From Fratercula arctica (Eukaryota; Chordata; Aves; Charadriiformes; Alcidae): 64,000 nt of DNA. The notes beneath the pieces are model-generated. The model was not told the origin of the DNA, ran no database searches, and worked only from the letters and a program-made list of their open reading frames with translations. Location: assembly GCA_947846985.1 (NCBI GenBank), contig CANTUZ010000002.1, positions 11,515,587 through 11,579,586 of the forward strand, read 5' to 3'. Positions 1 to 12,700 of this stretch are shown piece by piece. The translations under genes were made by a program, and so were the position numbers. How positions within the stretch are numbered: the first letter of the stretch is position 1; every line of letters starts with the position of its first letter.

Positions 1-566
1 ACTCTGTGCAGTACATATCCTTTTCACTGAATGTTTCTGAAGCTTTTAATGGGAAGGAAAGCTTTTTAGATTTTGTTTGAGCAACTTGAAAATACTACTG
101 ATCCGCAAATTTCAGATAATCAGATTATCGGACACAAATATTTTTCACCTTCTATATAATCTTCCACATAAGGATATCAAATCATTTGAGACACCAGGGT
201 ATTTTATTTCACTATTTTTGCATGATAAATAAGTATCGACTTAGATATTAGATCGTCTTAGTTTTAAGGTCCATGTGAGAAGAGAAGAGGAAAAGAGAGA
301 CCAGATAACAACACCTGCTAGGGAGTATAGTACTGCACCCAAGAGAGGAAACAAAAAGCTTTGATCTCCTCATTGTTGCAAAAGGTTATGACTGTTGTCA
401 CCAGGGTTCATTGCTGGTGCCAAGAACTAAAAAAACCTACAAAGTAGTATCATACTAAAACCAAAAGAGCTATCAACAACATACCACTGTTAGAGAAAAA
501 AATTAAAAAGCAATTACAGGATGTGATATTAGTATTTCCAAAGACTCATAAGGCTTTGTACTTTAC
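1..566 (-). other. NCAPG2 intron, left edge
   Basis: Sequence 3' of coding exon 13. No exon, repeat or other structure recognised. Confidence 0.6.
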
Positions 567-789
567 CTATATTGGTAGGGGCAGTATATTCATAAGCATA
601 TTGATAGAACTTCCTAGCTGCTGCTGAATTCATCTGGATGAGAGTAACACAGCGCTCACACCACACATCCTCAGGTTGGTTAATGGGAAAGAAAGAGTTG
701 AATAAGAGGTTCACTATGCGTCGTGACACAGGCCGTGAATCAACTTCAAGACGAGCCAGAAGATGCTCCATGGGACAGATTTTCCAGAA
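567..789 (-). CDS. NCAPG2: NCAPG2 coding exon 13 (last one in the window)
   Basis: Acceptor AAAAAG, donor ATAG|GTAAAG, 74 codons plus one base (phase 1). Encodes FWKICPMEHLLARLEVDSRP, NLLFNSFFPINQPEDVWCER and CVTLIQMNSAAARKFYQYAY. The next exon lies beyond the left edge. Confidence 0.95.
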
Positions 790-3700
790 CTTTTTGAAGA
801 GAGAAAAATATATTAGAGCAGTTAAAAAAATAGCGAGGAAAAAATAATCACCTATTAAGCGTTGTCCATATCAGAAGTCTCGACAAATATAAATAGCATT
901 TACCAGAAAAGCATGAGCATTTTTACTTTTTACCAAAATACCACCACTTTCTTGAGGTCACATATTGCTGCAACAATGCTACTTTACTGTTCTGACGCAC
1001 CTCTAAACCTCCTGGTATCTCTGACAGAGCGGTAAAATTCTGGTTCAAGCAATGCCAGCTCAATACACCTGCTATACTAATGCAATTCCATAGGTATAGG
1101 GAAGACTTATTTACTCTACAAGGATATCACCACAAAATATAATTATTTCTCATTATGTGCCACATTTCATATTCTAATCATAGGACAAAGTAGGACCAAA
1201 TTACCTACACACCCTAAAAACGTGCATAGAACAGGACCCTTTCCAAAACCACCCTAAATCATAAGTGCATCCCATTGTCAGCAGAGCTCTAGCTTATTTC
1301 TAACACAGTAATTGAAGGTTATGAAATTCATAAATAAGCAGCGCGTTATGCCAGCAGTAATATCACTCACATTTGTAACTTTTGTGAGAAAATCTTGAAT
1401 TAGGCTGTGCACTTTCAGGTAAAAAAACAACAACAACAACAACAAAAAAAAAACAAACCACAAAACCAAAACAAACCCACCCAAAAAATAGGGTTTCTTC
1501 GCACTGAAAAATATTATTTTATTCTTGAGTAGAAATATTTGCAGCAGCTAATTCCCCCATGGTTTCAAACTATGAGCATCCCTACTAGAATTATCATAAA
1601 AGGTTAGTCCTCGGAGTAAGCATCAAAGTAATCCCATCCCAGAACTTACCAGAGATACATATTACATTTTTTAAAATAAATAGGAAGTTACTGCAAAACA
1701 TCTAATGCTTACTAGGATTTTTTTTCTTTTAGGTAAACCTGATCTTTTCTTTAGAAGATAAGAGTCTTTTACTACATAAAAATAAAGCACAGGCTCGATG
1801 GAAGATACCCATTATGCCTAAAGAATGAACTAATACCTAAAAAAACATCCCTGCAATTGAGAATTATCTTTTTCCTCTGCCTTTAATGGCAGCATATTCA
1901 GAATAATTCAGGAAAGCCAAAAAAATTGTTTGCTTGAACTTTCATACTGAATGACAAATATCTTTCAAACAAGAATTTTTTATACATTTAAGAGCAGCAC
2001 GAATAACTTGTTTTTAAAAGACTGTACACAAAGTAAGAACATTAGAAAAATTATTTAAAGCATTGCTGATGTTGAATACAAGTTAAAAACAGCTTGTTTG
2101 TATTTTATTATACAGATAACTGATACTAACAGAACAATTCATGACCATAGGTGTCAGTCCTCTAAATCATACTTCTATATCATATCTTCTGAAGAGTTAA
2201 AACTCAGGACAAGAAGTGCTAAGTGTCTGGGAGGTTACAGAGTATTGTAGAAATGAATATTAAAAAAGACATAAGAAGATTAGAAAAATGACATGTAAAC
2301 AGATTATTAGGGGAATATGCTTGTTGAGTACTTTTAAAATAATAAATAATAACACAAGAATATGATAGAAATGGTGATTAAGATTTCAGAGGCCAACAAG
2401 TTCAGAACAACAGTTCTGTGACCTGTTGTTTCTGCTGACTCTGTGAACCAAGTGGTTCTCCTAACACAGAGGCACCATCAGTGTGAGGTCCAGTGTCACA
2501 GTGATACTTCTGCCATTCTACCTCAGATTCACCTGGTAAAACCTGGCTTTTAGAACCCACTGAAGCAGAAACTTCTGGACAAAAACCCCTATCTTTTAGA
2601 GTACTAACACCTATTTATAACTGGAGAAGGCAATTCAGAGTTATCTCCAATAATGTTAACAACCAGAACCAATTGTCTAAGTAAAGGTACAGCTGCACAC
2701 TGCAATTCAAGGAGATCTGCAAACATTATTAGGACCCTGCAGCAAATCTTTTGTGCTGACAGTCCAAATGATAATACCTTGCGCTTGCAGTGTTTGTCTC
2801 CATTTCACATTTTCTGTGGACTTGCCTAATCAATGTATTGACATATGTATTATGGAAGTACCAAACTTGCTGTTGCATTATTGTAATCCTTATCCTGAAT
2901 TTGTGTGCAAGAAGCCGAAAGCCCTCAATTCTGAAATCACCTCCTGCTTGTCTTCTGAGCATATTGGGGAATTTGGAAGGTACTGAGGTGGTCTAATCTC
3001 AATAAAATGTCTTTGAGGTCATGTCATCAAAGCTGCAATGCATACATTTGGCAAGTAGGTAATTCTCTTGTTAGGGACAAATATGTTCCTTGAGCACTGA
3101 AGCCTTAAAAGTCTGACAAACCAGCCATTTATTTAATTCTCTCCTGAACAATAGAGTTACGTACCTCTCACTTCATACAGTTATGTGCCCAGCACAAGAT
3201 AAGCATGTCCTAATAATCAGGCTTAGCAAGAGACAAAACAATTATTAAAATAAAATATAACATTGAAAATAGGAAAACATCAACAGCGGAGAGTGGAGAA
3301 AGAGCTCAAAGATGCTATAATGCTTATGGCTGGACAGTATCACCCTAAATAAAAGTGCAAAGTTTGTTCAAAATCACTATAAAAAGGTATCAAAATCCCA
3401 AAGGACATGCCCGCAAAAGACAAATAGAAATTATAAAAATTGGTAAATAAATCTAAATAAGCAAATCGGTAAAGGCATTAAACATTTAGAATGTGAAAGA
3501 GTCCTGACTTGAGCTAGCCCGCTGGAAGGAAACGTGGTGAGACCGACTGCTCTGCCCTGGCACGGCCAGGAGAGGGCAGGGAAGAGTGAAACATGCCGAG
3601 AAAAACGTCTGCTGAGTGCTTGGGATGCCAGCTGCCACCGAAAAAAAGCAAGAGAGCACAGAGAGGCCACTGGACTTACTAATCATCCCAAACTAGTCAA

Positions 3701-6700
3701 AAATCGTGGGAAGAGGAAAAGGAGAAGAGTGTACTTGGCTCAACTAAAAAGCAAACTTTCTAGCATGTCTATAAAAACCTCTGTCACAGCACTATCTCAC
3801 ATACTTAATTTTTGTGTGAAGAACAACTACAGAAAGGCTGAAAGTACACCAGGACTAGTCGCAATTTCTTTTTTTATTTTAAAAGATTTTTCACGGATTT
3901 CATTAGAATTCACAAAATTACTAGAAAGAAGTACTTCTATACTACTACCTAAGATTTGGATCAAAACCTTTCAAATGGACAGAAGTGACTACCAGCAACA
4001 GAATCCACAAGTCTTGTAAATAAATCAATTATATGCTTAAATATACGAAGAGGAGAAAAACTGAAGTTAACAGTATTACTACATTAAACACCTTTTTTTT
4101 CCTTTTAGGAATATTGAAGTAGTCTCAAAAGGTACTTTTTTTTTTTTTTTTTAAAATAAATGAGTTAATTTTATCTCCTTGATACTTATGAAGTGTCAGT
4201 TATCCTACCTTAGCAGCCTTGGTAACCTTAATTTTCAGCAGCATATCAACAAAAGCCACTCGCACTTTCTCTGAATTGTCATGAAGACTGTGTTTGACTG
4301 CTGGCAAGAGCTGTTCCAGTAATGGGTGACTTAGTTTGTTGTCCAAAATTAATGGTAGGCACTGCAAGAAAAAAAGATTATGCTAAATAACTAAATAAAT
4401 TTAATGAGTAGATTTGCAAAAAGACATAGCTAAAAATTGTTGAACCGGACCATGACACTTCTAAAGTTATATTAAGTAGGGACAGACACTGTCCATACAT
4501 ATTTTTCCTGTAATATTCTTTAGTAAAAATTGCTGTAGTTATTTCATATTTCCAGTGAACTCATTTCAGACGAAGCAGCTTCAGATCTATACTGAGGCCA
4601 CAGTCTTGCCTTCTACCTGAGGACACGGTGTCAAGTATTTCTTGTGGTAGCAATACCAGCTCCCTAAACTATGCTGATTTCGGATGAAAAATACATATTT
4701 TTTTTGCCAAGTTATTTTTAAATCAGCACTTTCTGCTTATCTAGTATAGACCCCCATGCAGCTGTAGTGGAGCAAGTGAGGATTAACATGACGATAGCTC
4801 CAAATGAATGCTGAATTTACACATACACAATTTTTTTAAGTGAAAATACTGCTTAGGGAGTTCATTTTTCATTCCAAGCTATTAGTTATTTACTAGTGCC
4901 ACAAAGATGTAGATGAACTAATCCTAACATACTGAGCAATGCACAGGAGGCCAGCATTCCCAGAGGAACAGTACACTATTATATTCATCCAAACCTCAGA
5001 AACACCAAATGGGACACAAAATCATAACATCATTGTTTAGGAATGGGTTAAAACCATGGACACAGAAACATACTGGAATACGCCTGAATATTTTCAAGTC
5101 TAAGCTTAACTTCTAATAGCTAAAATAACCAAATCATCAGGTCCAACCAATGCATGTAAGACTAGAAATGCAAAGTGGTTGAGAGCCACAAAGCCAAACA
5201 GTCACCATTTTAGAAGGCATTTGTTCATCCCAAATGTGTGGCTTTTATAAAACGTGTACAACGCTCACATGTATTAGGAACTTTATTGCAGAAGTCATTT
5301 TGCAGAATAAGTAATTTCCTTGACCTAAGTGGCCTATACTAGAGAATTGTGCATCAAGTAAAATATAAAAATTACAATCATGATTTTAAATTTAGAAAAA
5401 AAAGACTTACTTTAAAAACAGAGCATCGAACATCAGCAGATGTTATATCACATGCCAACCCTTCAGTTAGTTTTTTTAACAGATCAGCAAGAATTGTTGG
5501 AGGAATCATCTCCCAGTATTTGGATGTTATCTGAGTAACTCCGAGTATCCCTGTAGAGCGGACAACTGGATGAGGATCTTCTAAGAGACTCTAAAACAAA
5601 CATAAGAATAATAACATGAGTATATGCATTTTTGTGACTCTACTGCTGTTTGACATCGACCTATCATAAACAAATAGCATTCCATTACCTTTTAATCATT
5701 ATGCAAATTGTCATACTATGAAATAAATGTAATATTAACATTCCCTCAAGGCATTTTATTATGAAGCAAACTAGGACATTTAAATCAGAAGCAAAATTAA
5801 GACAAATATTGGTCATTTTTTTTAATTGGACTTTTGAAATAGTTTTTTTAAAAACCGCTCACATTAAGTCTCACATCTGTGATGTAATTAAGAATATTTA
5901 GACTTCTATTTGTACATGAGCTCACACTGGCCACTGTTCCTACGCAACAATATAAAAAACTTTGAAATTCATTCAATTATCTGATGTTTACATTTTTAAA
6001 GACCATACTCAGGATTTTCTAAACATTTTCTTAATGAAAATACTATGCCCATTCTCACCCATCTAGACTGGTGAAGAGTTTTTTTAGCTTGTTATCTCCA
6101 TTATACTTAATTTCAAAAGTATTTAGTAATACAGTATCAAACTTCCATTGAATGCCTACATATTAAATGTAAAGCTCTCCACCAATACTAGGTTAAGTAA
6201 GATTCAAGATCATTACTCATGCATCTAGTCTTTCAAAAGCATCTTTCATTCACAGATTAACGTATAACAATCCCAAACATTTCCTTTTCAGAGTTGAAAG
6301 TGGTGCATGTCATTTGTTGTCAACATACTACAGAAATTTAAAATATTGTTTTTGCATTTTCTGCATCACAAGACTGTATTTCCCTGTAAATACTATCCTA
6401 AAATTTCATAAATTTTAATTGCATCAACATCTTATTTTTGAGTTAGTTTTGATGAAAGTTTCATTTTAAACATTTTATTTTCATTAAAACTTACAAAAAG
6501 TTCTTCAAACTGTTTCTGAATTTCATTGTCCATCTCTTCAGCATTAAAACTGGGATCACGAACAGGAAAAGCATCAACAAACAAAAATGCTGCATTTGAT
6601 CGAACTTCTGAGTTTCTGGCCTGTTACAATGAAGGAAAAAATATTTTTTCAGTAAGCAAGGACAGACTTTTCATACCAAATGGCATATCCTGTCAAATAC

Positions 6701-9700
6701 TGCTCTCCAAAACACTTCTAGCAAGTTAGTATTTTAAATTAAGTAGATGGAAGAGATGAATTTTTAAACGTATGGAAGAACTTATAGTAACATATGATTT
6801 TTATTTTTTTAATCTTACATTTCTGCCCATTCAGTAAAACCTCAGTTATTAGTACAATCAGCTTTCAAGGCATATCAACTTCAATGACCCTGAAGAGTCA
6901 CAGTCAGAGCCCTTCTGCTCTCTGTAATGCTGAACAAATTAAAAGCAATTGGTTTTCACTTGGTCACCTTAGAGCTCCTCTTCAGAACACAAGAATCTTG
7001 AATTCAAGCAGATTTAATTAATTAAATTGCCTGTCAAGAGACAGGCGATTTAATTGAAAAGCTCAAGCTTATTTCTTCAAGAAAACAGTATTTAGAAACT
7101 AAGTACCAGCAAGCCTGGAAAGTAACATATCCAGCATAAGCATATTCAGCTCTGCACCTATGCACGTAAGTAATAGGACCATGTTCTGAGCTCCAGGCAG
7201 TTCATCAAAAAATCTAAGGCAAGCCTCATAACCCTCAGACATTTTACTATTTGTAATAGTTTTCAGTGTGTTACACTATATATTTTGCTGAAAAATGTAT
7301 AGAAAAATTCTATGTTTAGACAGTCAGTGAAAAATAATCATCTCTGTGGACTCTTAAAGGAGAGAAAAAGAGAGCAGGCAATGAAATGAAGAAAACATGA
7401 AATTCAAAGTATCTCAGGGAGAAACCTGAAATCTAACCATCAGACTACATTTTATTTATCAAAGAGAGCAGTGCAATGCTAAGAGCCTCTGCTCACTTCT
7501 CTTGGAAGGAAGAATTTTGTTGAGATTTTCAGTCCAAGTTAAAACAAATGTGTGCGTGTATATATATATATATATATATATGAGATTATATATATACAGT
7601 CTAATAAACCACACAAAGTAGGCTTAATTTTAACAGTAAGATAAGAGACAGTTCAGGGAACCTTCTGACTACTCTAATCATCCAATTTTTTTTCCTCCCT
7701 TGTCATAAGAGACATTGAGATCAAAGGCAGGAAAAAGAAAAATAAGGACAACCATGTAATATTTAGATCTAAACAAACTAATGACAAATAAAAACAGAAA
7801 AACACAAGAGAAATGAGCAACAATTACTTAATGTACAATTTATTTTGTATTTCCCTTCTGGACCAATCTTCATATGGTGGGTCACATCTCTGGGTAGCAC
7901 CAAAAAAGATCCAAATTCTTTGAGCCAACAAAATTAACAGCAATTCAAAATTTAATACTACGAAGGCAAATAAAGCCCACATATGCATTCTTTATTTAGA
8001 GACTTGTGCTTTACTTTATTTATCATGGATAATACCAACAGTCCAAACCTGAAAAGATTACAAGTCTTCAATCCTATAAAGCTGTACAAAATCCTTTAAC
8101 TTTGATGTTGTCTATATTGAAGAAGTAATGCATAACAAGCTAATATGTGAATTCAGGGTGAAATATCTCTTCTGCACTAATATTTCATGTGAAAATAATT
8201 CAAATATGTTTTTGTGCAATAACCTAGACCTTGTCTACCACGGCCATTCCAGAAAGTTAATTTTCATAAACTTCCTAAGCGCATTACACTGAATTCCATT
8301 AAGCTCACTTTAATTCTGAACTGAATACCCACGGTTTAAACTCCTGCCTTAATTAATTGGAATGTATCCCAAATGTATTTGCATATTCAGGCTTATAGTA
8401 GAGTAAATGTCTTCACAGAGGTAGAACCTAGGACTTTACATTCATATTCTATTTTATTCCACACTGACTTTTCCATGCAGAGGAGCCTGCAGTTATTTAA
8501 ACGACTAATGTTTTTTTACCTTTATGCTTGTACTATTCTGAGGAACTTTCAGAGACTTTTTAAACAATATTTTAAATTTTTTGTTCATTTAATTTTCAGA
8601 GCTTTCTTTTAAGTTTCATCTGGTGTTACAGGTCCTGAAATTCACTTCCAATTATTTAAAATGCTGGTTTTCCACAGTAAAAGTTAGTTTAAAGGTGTGT
8701 GATGATAAAAAAAACCAACCAAACACAATACTTCAAAGGAATCACTTCCTTCAACAGCTTGAATTCCTGGAGGAGTGGTTCTTGACTTTTCGAGCTGGAT
8801 AAGCTTAATCACTACTTATCTCACAATAAATATCCGTATTTTTAGATTTCTATAGCTTCTTATACTAATAACCAATCACTGCACAACTGTCTCTGCTAGG
8901 TTTGCATGAGACTTACTTTTCATAATAAAGTAATGAAAAAAGACCAAGAAGTTACATAAGGGCTTATATTATAAAAACTTAAAGTTGCATAAAGGCTATA
9001 TGTGTAGGTAAAAGCCACAAAGAAACTTGTGCAATCTAAGTATTTGCAAAAGCAATTTAAGAAGATACAGAGAACTATGCATTACAAATATGCATTCTCA
9101 GTTTAAAGATTTCAGAGATGAAATCAAGTAGTTTCAACACGAACAGTTCTGGAATCATTTGTATTCTTACAACTGAGGTATCTTCCCTTTCTGCAAGAAG
9201 GAGCAGTAAAGAGGTCCTTCTAAGAGTTCCCTTTCTGCTTTATAACCAGTGTTCTAGAACAAGATTTATTCTTCACTATATTAGATTAGGGATTTGCACA
9301 CTGGCTAAAACAGGAGCATCAAACTAGTTATTTAAAATTAAACTGACATTTCAAGCTTTGGATCAGAATCCATATCAGTAAGGACAATTATAATCTTCCC
9401 TTTTGAGTTCTGTATCTTAAAGCCACTGGTGATTCTGAATGACACCAAGTTATCTTAAAAATGCCAAATACTTCAGGACTACTATATGAAAAACAAAATT
9501 TAATTATACAAAAGTCACACAGCAAGACAGTGGCCTATACAAAAATAAATTGACAAATTTTGACGTTAAGTCACATATTTCCTTTCACTAATCAAATATG
9601 GTACTGAATCATTTGGAATTCAGAATCTTTCTTTGCACTGAATCATTACATGATTCATATAATTGCTGCATTCAACTTTTCACAGTCCTCCCTTTACCAT

Positions 9701-12700
9701 TCTGAAATCTACATTCACAACAGTTGGACTATTTTTCTGTATTAAAACATATTCTCTGTGACCTATGCCTGTTAAAGTCTAAGCTTTAAGTGCTTAATCA
9801 CATATGTAGAAGCTGTCAAGATAAAAATGAAACAAAAAAATGAAAAAAAAAACCAAAAAAAACAATAAAAACCCACACACAAACAAACACACACCCAAAA
9901 AACCTTTCTAAAATTCAGATTTGTTCTAGCAACGGAACCATTAGTGATGTGAAAGTTATGAATAGCAACAGTTAAAAATCTGAACCACTTCTGGAATCAG
10001 GAATTTCTCCCACTGTCTTGTTGCAAATCAATAGTTAACCTTTTTTCCCTCAATCCAAACCTTTCTGTTACATTTCTTCAAACAAATCTATGCAGATTTA
10101 ATAAAGTTTGACAGAATGTTGATCTGAAGTACTCCAATCTTATATCTGAGTTAAGTCCTGGGCTTTGGAAAGTGAACCATTCGCCTCCATTTACAGAGAG
10201 CAACTCCCTTAACAACAGAATAATATGTTTTGCTAACCACTCCAAAATTGTTTCTGAGCTACTAGTCAGGAACTTTGCTATGCTATCAAAAATCAATTAA
10301 AAACCCTATTCATTTTAGAGACAGAAATGTAGAAATTAAAGCAAGCCATGCTTTGTGGCTATTATTCTCTTGCACTGAGAACATATGTTTTATCCAGAAG
10401 GATGCTTGCTTATATTAGTTCTAAAGGGACAGGATCCAATCCTTAATGTCAGGCCAAACAAGATACTGGTCTAGCAATGATGGATTAGATGGACTGGTCT
10501 GTCCATCTTCCCACTCCTACCACGGCATTCTATTGAAAACAAATAGCTCTCTATTCCTTCCTGTAACTTATGAAAATCCATTTTAAACATAATTGTTTTA
10601 AATACTTTCAACTGTAACAGTTTTTAAATACTTCTCTCATGGCTAGAGAAGATGCTATATTATCAATCAGTGAATGAAACTTCAGTAAATGTTCTAACAG
10701 CACTTAATTTGGCTGTAACAAACTGTATGTGTATGCTCTCACTGAAGGAATTTCATAACCTCTGACAAAATAAAAGCTGTTCACAAAGAAGGAAGCTTGG
10801 TTCATCTTAATCATAGAGTGTAAATGAGTTGGTAAACTGCACTAGGTACCCTTTAGCCTGTGCATGCAATCCACAGGAAGACACACATGCTTACCTTAAA
10901 AGTATGAGAAGACAGAAATTTCATTCTGAATGCTTGATAAAAGAACACCCACAGCATGAATGTCTGTATATACAGTCAAACTAGAATAATACTTTAATAC
11001 ATTAATTGAGCTGTATTCTAAGGCTGGTAATTAATCAGAAGGTGAGACTAAATCATCCTCTTAACATTTCTGGCTCTGATTAATAAAGCACTGATCATTC
11101 CATAAAGATCTTGGAAAACAGAATACAAAGTTACACAAAATTCCTGAAGTGAGAAGATGAGAATACCAAACTTAGTGTTAGTCCCGTTGTCTACTGCAAT
11201 CCTGGAAGGCACTGCATGTACCTGTAAATAAAACTGAATTATAGAAGTAAATTACATTAACAAATTACAATATTGTTGTGCAAATTATGCCTAATTACAA
11301 TTTACTCTGCTGCATCTGAGATGCTAAACACACTGATTGTTTTCTGTAGACATTTTGTTTTAAAAACAATTATTAAAAATAGAACTCGTGGGAGGGGCCA
11401 AAAAATTTAGTAGTTGGAGAAAGACAATCCTATCTTCTGAAAAGGATAATTACCTTCAGTGATCTCCAAAGGATAGGTTGATACAATCTATATAGCATTT
11501 CTTCAACTCCTTGACGAACTTTACTTTGTTTATGAAAATAACTCAGCATCTGAGAAAAAAAAACAAACCAATCTCAAAAAAAAAATTTTTTAAGAGTGCT
11601 TTCTACATTCAAGAAGTGCGCAGGAGTTGTCTCATTTCATCATTTATATTAAGACCAAAGCGTTTTCTGTACTATGGAAAATGATAAAACTAGGTATATT
11701 AATCGACCCTATATTTTATTTAAGTCTCAAAAATAATAAAAAAGAAATGGATCTAATAAGTATCATATTTTATAACTTTATGGATTCAATAAATCTATAT
11801 AAAGATCTACAACTGAGAAATAAAATCATAGCTAGAGTGTCAGTTTCACACCAACCACTCATTTTTTGTTACAGTAAAAAAACTCCCATTTTTAAAGTAG
11901 CTGGCAGAAATACTTTGAAAATGTGTAATTATCAACTACAGATAAATAAGCCATTTCTCTGTTAAGATCAAAGGAACATTATTTGGTAACTAGGGTTATC
12001 AAATACAAATCTACAAACGTAATACTTGCTTTTCATCAACGCATAAAAAAAAAAAAAAAAAAAGGTATCAGCACTCCTTGTGACTCAGAACTGTGCTTAG
12101 GTAGCTAAAGCCCCTTTTATTTTTGTATCGGAATTATACAGACAAAAAGGGAAAGTAGAAGACGAGCAGAATATGAGGAAGGACATCATGTAATTCCTCC
12201 ACCCGAGAAACACTGGACAGTTTGAAAAGAAGCTGATCCTCTAGTGGTCAGTACCTTCAGATATTCACAGCTACAGCTGAACAGGGAAGCCTGTGAATAC
12301 CATCTACAGAAACAATAGCTATAGAGTGGAAGAATCTCTTTTCTCTAGTTTTGAAATATACTGAAGTAAAGAAATGGTGTAACTTATAAGAGACTATGTA
12401 GCTCTTATTTATACATGAGAACGATGGATCTAACACAGGATTAACAGTCAATCAGTACTGTTTTGTAATAGTTTTCATTAGTACAGTGAGTATCAGATAT
12501 TTCCAAAATGGACATTGGTTTTATAATGAGAACTTTGAATTCAGAAGGGAGAGTTGTATGTGTTGCTTCCCCCCTACCCCGCCTCTACTTTTTCAATAAA
12601 ATAGCCCAAACTTTCCTCAAGTGAATGACTGTGGTTGGTTGCTCTCCTAATTGCTACAGGAACTTCTGAATTCCGAAGGACTATTTTAAATTAAATTCTT

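Larger units (their letters stand above)
6621..11453 (-). other. NCAPG2 intron
   Basis: Contains a strong hairpin (7020-7055), a (TA)11 microsatellite, an A/C-rich tract and an old CR1 fragment, each listed separately. The remainder shows nothing I recognise. Confidence 0.6.

Noticed and set aside
3534..4019. 161-codon plus-strand ORF in an NCAPG2 intron
   Set aside because: Longest ORF apart from the gene and CR1 frames, but it has no known domain, no convincing promoter or splice context, and its composition changes abruptly along the frame. Taken as chance.
11627..11965. 112-codon plus-strand ORF
   Set aside because: Very AT-rich, Lys/Ile/Asn-rich translation typical of chance frames in intron.
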